Shown: one piece after another, positions 34,120-42,700 of the stretch
Layout: each line of letters starts with the position of its first letter
Numbering within the stretch: the stretch's first letter is position 1
Assembly: GCF_017795885.1 (NCBI RefSeq)
Contig: NZ_CP059297.1
Span: 2,671,001 to 2,735,000, forward strand
Direction: 5' to 3'
From: Brevundimonas sp. AJA228-03
Lineage (GTDB): Bacteria > Pseudomonadota > Alphaproteobacteria > Caulobacterales > Caulobacteraceae
DNA length: 64,000 bases
Notes under the pieces: generated by a model
Database searches by the model: none
What the model saw: only the letters and a program-made list of their open reading frames with translations
What the model was told of the DNA's origin: nothing
Program-made: the position numbers and the translations under genes

Positions 34120-36087
34120 CTACCAGGCCTGAAGCCCGGCCCCTCGGGGATACAGAGGTTGCTGCGTGTCTGACCCGGCATCAGGAGCCTGTGCCTCTAC
34201 CTCGGCCATGGATGAGGGGAGCTCGAACGGCAGCCGCGCTCCGGGGGTCACCCGACCGGTGACGAAGTCGAAGAATGCTGCGTCCGACGCGCCGAACTCT
34301 CCGATCAGCGCGGTCGCAAGGGGCTTGATCTGGGTCAGGATGGCAGGACGATCGAGATAGATGCTGACAACAGTCGGGGTGACGGCGCCGGCCCTCTGCA
34401 CGGCGAGCAGGTCGGTGTTGTCGACCGGAAAGTCCAGCGCGCCCTCGTGGTGACGCTGGCCGAAGAAGTGGGCCGGATGGCTGGTGAACGGCGTCGCGAT
34501 CCGGACAAGGGCAAAGTCCGCCTCCGCCGGATCATCAACGACGGTGAATCCCCGCGCACGGGCCTCGTCCGTCGAGACCTTCCAGAGCCAGACCTTTTTC
34601 GCTTCCGGTCGAAGCGGCAGAACGCCGTCGCGGTTCTCCAGGAGCACGAGCGATCGTCGCTGCGCTTGGAGCGACTCCTGGCGATGTTCGGGCGAGCCGA
34701 CGATGCGTCGCGCTGCATCCGGATCGACATAGGGGTTTTCGAACAGACCCAATTCGAAGGTCTGGATCAGCAGCCGCATGACCGACTGGTCGATTCGCGC
34801 TTCCGGGATCCGTCCGGAGGCGACGACATCGATGATGACTGCGGTGTCCGCCACCCCGCCAAACTGGTCGACACCCGCCTCGATCGCCTTGGCGAACCGC
34901 TCCGATTTGGTCAGGTCTTCGACGCCCCACGGCATGCCGACACGGCGATAGTCGAGCGTCCCCGCCTCGCAGTCTGCCAAACAGTCGTCCGTGACCTTCC
35001 AGTCGGTCAGCACGATGCCGTCGAAGTCGCGGCCCTCACGCAGCAGTTCTGTGATCATCTGCCGGCTGAAGGCGGCCGCGACCCGCTCGGCCGGGCGGCC
35101 GTTGATTTCCAGGCCCTCCGGCGGGCGGGCGTAGGTGGGCATGACCGCGGCGACCCGCGCCCTGAACGCGCCGTCAAAGGCGCTCAGGTGGTCCTGGAAC
35201 CGGCCCCCGGGAAACACGATGTCCCGGCCATAGGGATTGTGAGCGTCGTAACCCTCAGGCTGGGCACCGTAGCCGACCCAGTGTTTGACGACGGCGGCAA
35301 CGCTCTGCGGACCCAGGCCGGATGTCCCGCCCTGGAAGCCTTCGATATAGGCGCCGACCATGTCCGACACTCTGTGCGGATCGTCGCCGAAGGTACCGCT
35401 GACCCGGGGCCAGCGCGGCTCGCTGGCCAGATCGGCCATCGGCGACAAGGCCATCCGGACCCCGATAGCGCGATACTCTTCCGATGCGACCTCACCGAAG
35501 CGGCGGACCAGATCGACATCGCCGATAGCGGCGAAGCCCGTGGTTTCGGGCCATTGCGAGAAGGCACCGGCGGCCACGCTCAATCCGAAGGTGGTCTGGA
35601 AATGGTTTCGGGGATCCGAGCTCAGTGTGAGAGGGATGCCCAGCCGGCTGGCCTCGGCCATGGCCTGGACCGTATTGCTGGTTTCCGCCAGCGCGCCCGC
35701 ATCACTGCTGCTCACCCGATGAATGATGAACCGGATGTCCTGATCGCGGATCATCGGTTCAACGCCGGCGAGGTCCCATTCCGCCCTGAGCACGCCCCCA
35801 ACGGTCGGGGGCGAGGCATGCACCATCAGACCGGCTTTTTCGTGCAGGGTCATGCGGTCCGTGAGATCCTCGGCCCGGGCTGCGGCGGGGAGCCGCCAGT
35901 CCTCGTAGGGGGTCAGCCGGCCGTCGCGATCAAGATCCCTGAACCGCAGACCGTCGACCGTCAGCACGGTGGCGCTTCGAACGCCCAGATCCGGCTGGCT
36001 GACGCTCCTGCCGAAGCTGTCGGGCGAAGCGGATGCGCAGCCGGACATGGCCGCGCCGAGGAGGGCCAGGACGGTCAGACCTCTCAT
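34120..36087 (-). CDS. GH3-family glycosidase, lipoprotein
   Basis: 655 residues. N-terminal lipobox LLGAAMSGC (Cys17). The GH3 N-domain is present: ...DRMTLHEKAGLMVHASPP, the substrate region PLTLSSDPRNHF and DLASEPRWPRVSGTFGDDPHRVSDMVGAYIEGFQG, VVKHWVGYG (KH motif), and the nucleophile Asp362 in DGIVLTDWKV. The C-domain (RRSLVLLENRDGVLPLRPEAKKVWLW) follows. GH3 enzymes remove beta-linked glucose or xylose from oligosaccharides or aryl glycosides. Being last in an operon of aromatic-degradation genes, it probably releases a phenolic aglycone at the cell surface or in the periplasm. It follows the MFS gene by 10 bases. Confidence 0.9.
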   Translation of the reverse strand: MRGLTVLALLGAAMSGCASASPDSFGRSVSQPDLGVRSATVLTVDGLRFRDLDRDGRLTPYEDWRLPAAARAEDLTDRMTLHEKAGLMVHASPPTVGGVLRAEWDLAGVEPMIRDQDIRFIIHRVSSSDAGALAETSNTVQAMAEASRLGIPLTLSSDPRNHFQTTFGLSVAAGAFSQWPETTGFAAIGDVDLVRRFGEVASEEYRAIGVRMALSPMADLASEPRWPRVSGTFGDDPHRVSDMVGAYIEGFQGGTSGLGPQSVAAVVKHWVGYGAQPEGYDAHNPYGRDIVFPGGRFQDHLSAFDGAFRARVAAVMPTYARPPEGLEINGRPAERVAAAFSRQMITELLREGRDFDGIVLTDWKVTDDCLADCEAGTLDYRRVGMPWGVEDLTKSERFAKAIEAGVDQFGGVADTAVIIDVVASGRIPEARIDQSVMRLLIQTFELGLFENPYVDPDAARRIVGSPEHRQESLQAQRRSLVLLENRDGVLPLRPEAKKVWLWKVSTDEARARGFTVVDDPAEADFALVRIATPFTSHPAHFFGQRHHEGALDFPVDNTDLLAVQRAGAVTPTVVSIYLDRPAILTQIKPLATALIGEFGASDAAFFDFVTGRVTPGARLPFELPSSMAEVEAQAPDAGSDTQQPLYPRGAGLQAW

Positions 36088-36097
36088 CTTCTCGCGC

Positions 36098-37444
36098 TCA
36101 CACTACGGACGGTTCAGGTGCGGGTCGCAACGATGGCGGCGACGGCCTCCGGATCCCCAATGTCACGGCCGCCAGCAACTGGGCGACAGCCAGCATCCCA
36201 AGCGTTGCCCAGAGCGCGGCGGGCAGGCCCTGGGTGAAGCCGATCAGCATGGGTCCGGCCACGCCGCCGATCCGGTTCACCGCCACGGCCACGCCGACCG
36301 CGGTGCTGCGAAGGCCGGTCTCGTAGCTCATGGCGATATGATTGTTCATCACAGCCTGGGCACCGAAGATGAAGAAGCCGGTCGCGGCGACAGCGACCAT
36401 GGCGAAGGGCGTGTTCAATGTCGCCGCCAGGCTGATCAGCGACAGGGCACCGCCGACGAACCCCCAGCAAATCACAGGCACCCGCTCGAATCGATCGGCC
36501 AGCCAGCCGCCCGCCAGACCACCGAAGATCTGCATCGTCATCAGAAGCGAGCCATATCCGAAGGCCGTGCGTACCCCTGCCCCTTCCGCTAGGACGATCG
36601 AAGGCAGCCAGCCCGTCAGGCCGTGGATGCAGAGCAGGCTCAGCGCACCCGCCACCCAGATCGAAACAGTCGTGCTCAGGTAACGCGGCGCCAGCAGGCT
36701 GACGAAGGCACCCTTCCCGCTCGACGGCTCACCGGACTGGAAGGCCGCGCCGACATAGGCGGCGGCGCGGTCGGGGCGGGCGCGGGACAGGATGCGGGCG
36801 ACCTGATCCCACCGCTCGCGGGACGCCAGAAACCGCACCGATTCCGGTAGCATGGCGTGAGCCAGCAGGGCGACCGGAATACCGAGACCGCCAATCAGGT
36901 AAAGGGCGCGCCACCCCCACTCCGGCGCGATCAGCAGTCCAGCAAGACCTGCTGCGATGCCACCGAGCGAGAACGGCAGGACGAACGCCAGGGTCGCGAA
37001 CCGATTCGCACACCGACTCGGCGCCCACTCGTTGATATAGACGAAGGCGAGAGGCGACAGCATGCCCAGCGCGACGCCGAGCGCCAGTCGGATGGCGCAA
37101 AACACTTCAAACGAATTGGCAAAGATCGCGAGGGCCAGGCTGGCCAGACCGAGAAGCCAGACCGCCCCCAGGGTGGTCGCGCGACGCCCGAACCGGTCCG
37201 CCAGCGGCCCCTGCAGCAGAGCTCCGGTCGCCAGCCCGACCAGCCCGATCGACAGCATCATGCCGATCTGCGGAGCCCCCAGCCCCCACTCCTGCCGCAC
37301 ATAGGGCGCGACATAGGCGGCATTGAACAGGTCATATCCGTCGATGAACAGTATGGCTCCGATCAGCACGGCGAACCGGATGTGGAATCCAGTCAGCGGT
37401 GCGTCCCGCATTTCGGCGGCGACGTCGATCACCGGTTCGCTCAT
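36098..37444 (-). CDS. MFS transporter, aromatic acid:H+ symporter (AAHS) type
   Basis: 448 residues with 12 predicted membrane segments. The AAHS signature FIDGYDLFNAAYVAPY in helix 1 holds the Asp typical of benzoate and hydroxybenzoate carriers, followed by GxLADRFGRR between helices 2 and 3 (QGPLADRFGRRATTLGAV) and a second copy GGWLADRFERVPVI. Import of an aromatic acid or phenol across the inner membrane fits the hydroxylase, dioxygenase and hydrolase encoded just upstream in the same operon. Gap to the FAH gene is 53 bases. Confidence 0.87.
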   Translation of the reverse strand: MSEPVIDVAAEMRDAPLTGFHIRFAVLIGAILFIDGYDLFNAAYVAPYVRQEWGLGAPQIGMMLSIGLVGLATGALLQGPLADRFGRRATTLGAVWLLGLASLALAIFANSFEVFCAIRLALGVALGMLSPLAFVYINEWAPSRCANRFATLAFVLPFSLGGIAAGLAGLLIAPEWGWRALYLIGGLGIPVALLAHAMLPESVRFLASRERWDQVARILSRARPDRAAAYVGAAFQSGEPSSGKGAFVSLLAPRYLSTTVSIWVAGALSLLCIHGLTGWLPSIVLAEGAGVRTAFGYGSLLMTMQIFGGLAGGWLADRFERVPVICWGFVGGALSLISLAATLNTPFAMVAVAATGFFIFGAQAVMNNHIAMSYETGLRSTAVGVAVAVNRIGGVAGPMLIGFTQGLPAALWATLGMLAVAQLLAAVTLGIRRPSPPSLRPAPEPSVV

Positions 37445-37497
37445 GGCTTCGTTTCCTCTTGAGGCGTCCGGTCTTGCGCCGGATCGCGGATGAATGA

Positions 37498-38334
37498 TCA
37501 GGCGGAGGCGTCTTCCGAAACTGGATTGCTCAGGACGCCGAGGCCGGTGACAGTCACTTCAACCACATCCCCGGGCTTGAGCCAGAGCGGCGGCGTCCGC
37601 TTGGCCCCGACCCCGCCCGGCGTCCCCGTCAGGATGACGTCGCCTGGACTCAGGGTCGTGAAACCCGAGCAGTAGGCGATGATGTCGGCGATCGAAAAGA
37701 TCATCTGGTCGAAACCGGCGTCCTGCACCACCTCGCCGTTGACGCGGGTCGTGATCCGGCACCGGTCCAGCGGGCCCATCTCATCCGGCGTCATCAACCA
37801 GGGGCCAAGCGCACAGGTATCGGGAAAGTTCTTGCCGGGGGTGAATTGGTGGGTGTGCCACTGCCAGTCACGCACCGAAGCGTCATTGGCGATTGTATAG
37901 CCGGCGACGTGATCCATGGCCGCTTCCCGCGAGATGCGACGCCCGCCCCTTCCGATGACCACGGCCAGTTCGCCCTCATAGTCGAGATCGGTGGACTCCT
38001 GTGGTCGCACGATGGGCTGGCCGCCGGCGACGAGCGTGTCGGCCCAGCGCGTGAAGATCGAGGGATGATCGACCTTCGCGCGGCCGGTCTCCTTGCGGTG
38101 ATCCTCGTAGTTGTGACCGACGCACAGGATCTTGCCGGGATTGGGCAGGACCGGCAGCAAGGTCACGTCCGACAGTGCGATCGACTCGCCGCTCGGGATG
38201 ACGGCGGCGACGCCTCCCGAGGCCAGGGCCGCCTTGAGGTCGGCGGGTCCGGAGGCCGGCGCCACCGCGATGCGGTCGCCTTCAAGCACGCCGTAGCCGG
38301 CGCGGCCCTGGCGTTCAAAACTGACGATCTTCAC
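37498..38334 (-). CDS. fumarylacetoacetate hydrolase family protein
   Basis: 278 residues from a GTG start at 38334 with AGGAG seven bases upstream. It has an N-terminal DUF2437-like part (VKIVSFERQGRAGYGVLEGDRI) and the FAH catalytic domain: KILCVGHNYEDHRKETGR, the metal ligands in LDYEGELAVVIGRGGRRI, HTHQFTPGKNFPDTCALGPWLMTPDEM and GDVILTGTPGGVG. These enzymes hydrolyse C-C bonds in 1,3-diketo acids or related ring-cleavage products, or act as decarboxylases or isomerases in meta-cleavage pathways. In this operon it should act after the extradiol dioxygenase. Confidence 0.88.
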   Translation of the reverse strand: MKIVSFERQGRAGYGVLEGDRIAVAPASGPADLKAALASGGVAAVIPSGESIALSDVTLLPVLPNPGKILCVGHNYEDHRKETGRAKVDHPSIFTRWADTLVAGGQPIVRPQESTDLDYEGELAVVIGRGGRRISREAAMDHVAGYTIANDASVRDWQWHTHQFTPGKNFPDTCALGPWLMTPDEMGPLDRCRITTRVNGEVVQDAGFDQMIFSIADIIAYCSGFTTLSPGDVILTGTPGGVGAKRTPPLWLKPGDVVEVTVTGLGVLSNPVSEDASA

Positions 38335-38347
38335 GGATCGGCTCCTG

Positions 38348-39241
38348 TCAGGCGGCCGGCAGCGCAGGCGCGCCGGGGAAACGGAATTTGCGTTCGGCGA
38401 CGGCCAGGGCGGCCACGTCCTTGTCTGTGACCCCCCATTGATCGATGCGGTTCTGCGGCCAGGTCCAGTCCTCGGGCGCGCCGGTCCGATAGTCCTCTCC
38501 AACCTTCTCGACCGCGGTCGAATACTCGATCACGGGCCCGAAGGGGGCGATATAGTAGGCGAAGACATTGTTGCCGGGACCATGGCGTCCGGGCCCCCAT
38601 GCGGCCGTCAAACCGTAGTCCCGCATCCGCCCGATGCCGCGCATGACCGCGTCGATATCGACCATCTCGAAGGCGATGTGATTGAGCGTGGCGACGCCGG
38701 CGCGGGCGAAGGCGATCGAATGGTGCGAGTCGTCACACCGCACGAACACCATGCCCTTCGTCCGGTCCGAAACGCGGAAACCCAGGACCCGTTCGACGAA
38801 ATCGCCGGACGCCTCGGCGTCCCGGGCGTTAAAAACGACATGGGTGAGGCGGTTCGGCATGTCGGGGCATCCCTCCAGCCGTTCATTGCTCTGAACGCCG
38901 GACAGGAAGCGGAACCGCTCGCCGTCGGGAGCGGTCACAAGGATGCCGCGGCCGGATCCGGTTTCACCCGTCGCATCGACCCGCTCGACCGGCGCTCCTT
39001 CCGCCCCGGCCGAAGCCTCGATCCGATCGATCTCGGCCTCGGACGCGATGAAGGTGACCGACTGAACCGTCGGTGCATCTGCCTCGGTCAGGGCCAGCAG
39101 ATAGGCGTCGTCCCCCGCGCCGCGGAGGTGCCAGGTGTCGGCCTCACGCGTCGCCGGAGCCATGCCCCAGTGCTCGGTCAGGAAGTGAGCGGCCGCGCCG
39201 GCGCCCGGAAGCGCAAGCTCGATGCTGCGGAGTCTGGTCAT
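38348..39241 (-). CDS. extradiol ring-cleavage dioxygenase-like VOC protein
   Basis: 297 residues with two vicinal-oxygen-chelate modules. The C-terminal module carries a full 2-His-1-carboxylate set: His134 (RLTHVVFNA), His188 (TLNHIAFEM) and Glu239 (GPVIEYST), as in catechol 2,3-dioxygenase-type enzymes. The segment GPGRHGPGNNVFAYYIAPFG matches the active-site loop of type I extradiol enzymes. Expected reaction: meta cleavage of a catechol made by the hydroxylase. The start overlaps the GlcG-like stop by four bases (ATGA), so the genes are translationally coupled. Confidence 0.87.
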   Translation of the reverse strand: MTRLRSIELALPGAGAAAHFLTEHWGMAPATREADTWHLRGAGDDAYLLALTEADAPTVQSVTFIASEAEIDRIEASAGAEGAPVERVDATGETGSGRGILVTAPDGERFRFLSGVQSNERLEGCPDMPNRLTHVVFNARDAEASGDFVERVLGFRVSDRTKGMVFVRCDDSHHSIAFARAGVATLNHIAFEMVDIDAVMRGIGRMRDYGLTAAWGPGRHGPGNNVFAYYIAPFGPVIEYSTAVEKVGEDYRTGAPEDWTWPQNRIDQWGVTDKDVAALAVAERKFRFPGAPALPAA

Positions 39242-39690
39242 GCGCGGGCCTCCGGGGCGGCGCCCGGATCGGCGACCAGGCCGGCGGCCGCGATGCCCGC
39301 CACCGCGCAGCGTTCATCGAGGTCGGAGGTGTCGCCGCTGATCCCGACCGCCCCAAGGATCGCGCCGGCCGCGTCGCGGATCAGCACCCCGCCGGGCGCG
39401 AGTGCCATCTGGCCCTCCGTCACGGCCGAAAGGGAGGCGAAGAAGACCGGCGACTGCTGGGCGCGCGCGGCGATGGCCCGACTGCCCATTCCCATGCCCA
39501 GGGCTCCGGCGGCCTTCGCCGTGGCGATCGCAGAGCGAAACAGGCTGGCCGTCTCCTGACGATGGATCGTCAGGACATGTCCGCCGCTGTCCAGCACCAC
39601 CACGCTGAGCGGCTTGGCTCCATCCTCCCGCGCCTTCGCGAAGGCGGCTTGCGTGATGGTCAGGGCGAGATCGAGCGTCAGGCCGGACAT
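39238..39690 (-). CDS. GlcG/HbpS heme-binding-like protein
   Basis: 150 residues of the PF03928 family: LTLDLALTITQAAFAKAREDGAKPLSVVVLDSGGHVLTIHRQE, then SIATAKAAGALGMGM, and a Gly-rich LAPGGVLIRDAAGAILGAVGISGDTSDLDERCA core. Family members bind heme or small ligands and often sit in catabolic operons with an unclear role. It overlaps the hydroxylase stop by 13 bases and the dioxygenase start by four, which fixes it as part of the pathway rather than a neighbour by chance. Confidence 0.87.
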   Translation of the reverse strand: MSGLTLDLALTITQAAFAKAREDGAKPLSVVVLDSGGHVLTIHRQETASLFRSAIATAKAAGALGMGMGSRAIAARAQQSPVFFASLSAVTEGQMALAPGGVLIRDAAGAILGAVGISGDTSDLDERCAVAGIAAAGLVADPGAAPEARA

Positions 39691-41231
39691 AGGGTCTCCT
39701 CGGCGGCGACGGCGTGTCTGAAGTCGCGGGCGAGACCCGACACCGCGCCCGTTCCGCTCGCCGTCCCGAAAACATAGAAGTCGGGGCGCAACAGGACCGC
39801 GTCGGCCTGGTGCTCATCCAGCCAGCGACCGAGATCTCCGGCCGCGTCTTCCAGGTCCATCCCGATGCGAAAATGACGGATGCGGAGGCGCTGCAGGAGC
39901 GTCGGCTCCACACCCCCCTGCTCGCCCCGCGACAGGATCACCAGCCCGCCGCCGGTGGCGTCATCCAGCAAGCCTTCCTGCTGCGCCAGCCGGACGGAAG
40001 GCTGGATGAAGCGCTTGCCGGCACCGGGGCTGTCGAGCGTCAGGCCCCGGATCGGCGTGATCAGGTCGGCGGCGGTCCGCACGGGGTCGCCCTGCCTCGC
40101 GCGCATTTCGGCGTCACGCTCGGCAGCACGGACCGGATCGAGCATGCAGATATAGCGCCCGGCCTCGACCGCGCTGGCGATGACCGAACGGACCTGGGGT
40201 TCGCGCTCCTGCTGATAGCCGTTCAGCAGACCGTCGGGAGCGGTGCCGGACAGGACCCTCTCCAGCTTCCACGCCAGGTTGGCGACATCCCGCATGCCAT
40301 GACACATGCCCTGGCCGAAGAACGGCGGCGTCTGGTGCGCCGCATCGCCGGCCAGAAACACCCGGCCGACCTTCCAGGTCTCGGCGATCAGGCCATGAAA
40401 GCGATAGGTGGTCGCGCGCACGATCCGGCTGGGTGCCGATCCGACCCAGGGCGCCACCAGGGCCTCTACGGCATCAGCGTCCAGCGTTGTCTCGTCTTCT
40501 CCGGGAAGCAGCATGAACTCCCAGCGGCGGTGGTTGCCCCTGCCGGGAACGATGGTCGCCGGGCGTCGCGGGTCGCATAGCATGATGGAGAGTTGCTGCA
40601 GATCTGCGCCCTCGGGCACATGGTGGAAGCCCGGAAACACCAGAGGCCCGTCGACCTCGGCGTCCACCACCAGCCAGGGCTCCTCGAAATCCAGATCATC
40701 CAGGACCACGCCCAGCGCCTTGCGCGTCGGGCTGCTGGCCCCGTCGCAGGCGATCACCCAGCGGGCTGAGACAACAGTCTCGCCCTCCGGCGCGGCCAAC
40801 CGCAAGCGGACGCCCCGGGCGTCCTGGTCGATCCCGAGGCATTCGACGCCGAGGCGCAGATCGACCTCAGCGAACCGGCCCAGCCCCTCGCGAAGCACGG
40901 CCTCGAGCTCTGGCTGGTAGAAGAAATAGTCGCCGGACCAGCCGAAGGGCCGGGGTCGGCCTGCGGTGCCCATGTAGCGGATGACGCCACCGTCGGCGCC
41001 GATATGCATATGGCCCTGGGTGTCGCGCACGAGCGACGAAACGCGGTCGACCAGGCCGGCGCTCTGGAACAGGCGCATGACCTCGTGGTCGATGTGCACG
41101 GCGCGCGGCAGGGGATGCGGTTCAGCGACGCGTTCGACGACCAGCGTCCTCACCCCGGCCTTGCCGAGCAGATTGGCCGCCAACCCACCGACCGGTCCGC
41201 AGCCGATGATGACGACATCGTAGTCCAGCAC
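39678..41231 (-). CDS. FAD-dependent aromatic hydroxylase (MhpA/PheA-type)
   Basis: 517 residues from the GTG at 41231, a start that gives the usual family length and places the FAD motif at residues 9-17 (IIGCGPVGG). Other signatures: a DG-type segment WVIACDGASSPTRKALG, and FLAGDAAHQTPPFFGQGMCHGMRDVANLAWKL, the GD motif that binds the FAD ribityl chain. A C-terminal thioredoxin-like domain is present (from about residue 400). This flavoprotein group hydroxylates phenols using NAD(P)H and O2, giving catechols for extradiol cleavage. It is the first gene of the six-gene operon and divergent from the LysR gene. Confidence 0.9.
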   Translation of the reverse strand: MLDYDVVIIGCGPVGGLAANLLGKAGVRTLVVERVAEPHPLPRAVHIDHEVMRLFQSAGLVDRVSSLVRDTQGHMHIGADGGVIRYMGTAGRPRPFGWSGDYFFYQPELEAVLREGLGRFAEVDLRLGVECLGIDQDARGVRLRLAAPEGETVVSARWVIACDGASSPTRKALGVVLDDLDFEEPWLVVDAEVDGPLVFPGFHHVPEGADLQQLSIMLCDPRRPATIVPGRGNHRRWEFMLLPGEDETTLDADAVEALVAPWVGSAPSRIVRATTYRFHGLIAETWKVGRVFLAGDAAHQTPPFFGQGMCHGMRDVANLAWKLERVLSGTAPDGLLNGYQQEREPQVRSVIASAVEAGRYICMLDPVRAAERDAEMRARQGDPVRTAADLITPIRGLTLDSPGAGKRFIQPSVRLAQQEGLLDDATGGGLVILSRGEQGGVEPTLLQRLRIRHFRIGMDLEDAAGDLGRWLDEHQADAVLLRPDFYVFGTASGTGAVSGLARDFRHAVAAEETLCPA

Positions 41232-41265
41232 GCGGTTCCATCCCTCGGTTTTCTCGTTGGTATCG

Positions 41266-41335
41266 TGTTGACAGTCGCCGACACCCTCCGTCAAATGATC
41301 GAAATTGGGGTAGTGGTTCGTTTTCCTTATGGCTG
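41266..41335. promoter_or_regulatory. copy A of a duplicated regulatory block, between hydroxylase and LysR genes
   Basis: The region holds CGTCAAATGATCGAAATTGG at 41289-41308 and continues to CTTATGGCTG at 41326-41335, which includes the LysR start codon. An inverted half-site GTTGA (41267-41271) lies 17 bases outside. On the plus strand TTGACA (41268-41273), 17 bases, TCAAAT could serve LysR; on the minus strand TTGACG, 17 bases, TCAACA could serve the hydroxylase operon. Divergent overlapping promoters with an inverted repeat are standard for LysR regulation. Confidence 0.65.
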
Positions 41336-42228
41336 TCGAAGCGTCCCAGATCGCCAACCTGCTGGCGATCGCCCGCCATGGCTCCTTCACCCGCGCCGCA
41401 GCGGAAAAGGGCATGTCCCAGCCCGCCCTGTCGAACAGCATCGCCCTGCTTGAGCAAAGGCTGGGCGTGCAGGTGCTGGAAAGAAGTCGACGCGGATCAA
41501 CCCTGACAGCCTTCGGCGAGATCCTCGTTCGTCGCGCCGAGGGCGTGCAATCGCTGCTGTCAGACGCCGAGGCCGAGGTTCGCAGTCACGCTCTGGGCAT
41601 ATCGGGCCCCCTGAGAATCGGGGCCACGCCCAGCGTGCTGGCAAGCCTTCTGCCCAATGCGCTCCGGCTTCTGGACAACGGCCAGACGCCGCTGGATCTC
41701 GAGATTGTCGATGGTCTGGACGGCCGGCTGGTGCCGATGCTGAGGTCCGGGAAGATCGACATCATCGTCGGCCCTGTCGACGAGATGCTCGGCGGCACGG
41801 ATGACGTCGTCGAAGCGGTTCTGTTCGATGACCCCTTCTGGTTGGCCGCTGGCCCGGCCAGCCCGTTTTATGACGCGAAATCCCTGTCGCTCGGCCAACT
41901 GGCGGACGCGCCCTGGGCCTTGCCGCGGGAAGGAAGCACCTATCGGCACCACGTCGAAGCTCTGTTCATGACCTCGGGCGTCGCCTGGCCCAGGGACTGC
42001 ATTCTCGTGAACGCCCTGCCCTTGCTCGAAAGTCTCGTCACGCATACGTCGCGCATCACCCTGGTGTCTCGCGCCCAGCTGACCCGACCGCCTCAGCCCT
42101 TCCGCGTGATCACCTTGCAAGGGGCCGGCGGACGCCGCATTGGATACAAGCTCCGCCGAGGCGGCCGTCCGGGCCCCCTGACGCAACAGTTCATCGAGGC
42201 GCTGAGAGCGTCAGCCTCTGAGTTGTGA
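41329..42228 (+). CDS. LysR-family transcriptional regulator of the catabolic operon
   Basis: 299 residues. The winged helix-turn-helix is clear (SQIANLLAIARHGSFTRAAAEKGMSQPALSNSIALLEQRLGVQVLERSRRG), followed by the two-lobed effector domain (GPLRIGATPSVLASLLPNALRLL ... DIIVGPVDEM). It is divergent from the hydroxylase gene with 97 bases between starts, the classic arrangement for a LysR activator responding to a pathway intermediate. The conserved block it overlaps is repeated before the TonB receptor, so it probably controls both units. Confidence 0.92.
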   Translation: MAVEASQIANLLAIARHGSFTRAAAEKGMSQPALSNSIALLEQRLGVQVLERSRRGSTLTAFGEILVRRAEGVQSLLSDAEAEVRSHALGISGPLRIGATPSVLASLLPNALRLLDNGQTPLDLEIVDGLDGRLVPMLRSGKIDIIVGPVDEMLGGTDDVVEAVLFDDPFWLAAGPASPFYDAKSLSLGQLADAPWALPREGSTYRHHVEALFMTSGVAWPRDCILVNALPLLESLVTHTSRITLVSRAQLTRPPQPFRVITLQGAGGRRIGYKLRRGGRPGPLTQQFIEALRASASEL

Positions 42229-42597
42229 CCCTGTTTCGGCGGAACTCGCCCCTGCCCCGAGCCGCCATCTATGCGCCGAGATACCGCTCCTGGCGGCGAC
42301 GGCCCCTAAGGTCAGTAAATGATCATCAGCGACGTGCCGCGACCTATGGATATCCGCGCCTTGGTGCGGACCTCCTGAACAACCGCCATGAGTCAGACTC
42401 TGCGGTTTGAGCCTTCCGACGCAAATGTCTCGAATGGGTCGAAAGCAGCCCTTGGCTTCAGGTCCGAAAGCGGTCGCTGCGGCCATGACAGCAGGAGGAC
42501 CAATCGAACCCCGGCACATGGCGAGCCAAGGGGAGTGCCCGGAGTGCGGCTCTTCAGGCCGGTGGTTCTATCCCGGCGCTCCAGAAAAAAGAACATA
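42229..42597. other. intergenic stretch upstream of recA
   Basis: No gene is supported. Both strands contain short frames, but they lack a family match, a good ribosome site and the codon bias of neighbours. It contains AT-richer patches (for example near 42315 and 42582). The recA promoter follows at 42598. Confidence 0.45.
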
Positions 42598-42627
42598 TTG
42601 GCAACGGGAACAAAACATGCACATAGT
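42598..42627 (+). promoter_or_regulatory. recA promoter with LexA-like box
   Basis: A sigma70-type pair, TTGGCA (42598-42603) and CATAGT (42622-42627), is separated by 18 bases. Between them GAACAAAACATGCAC (42608-42622) fits the alphaproteobacterial SOS box GAAC-N7-GAAC (the reverse of GTTC-N7-GTTC) with one mismatch. LexA bound there would block the promoter, as expected for an SOS-induced recA. Assigned from motif and position only. Confidence 0.55.
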
Positions 42628-42700
42628 CCGGCTCACAAGGGAGCGGGTCACGGTCATTGGATCGAAGGCGGGCCTCTCCTCCAGGGCTTAAACGGGAATC

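Noticed and set aside
34068..34262. Short plus-strand frame starting at the second copy of the regulatory block
   Set aside because: The ATG matches the LysR start in the other copy, but the downstream sequence is unrelated and overlaps the GH3 gene end.
42388..42691. Reading frames upstream of recA on both strands
   Set aside because: They lack family resemblance and good starts and cover the recA promoter and LexA-like box.
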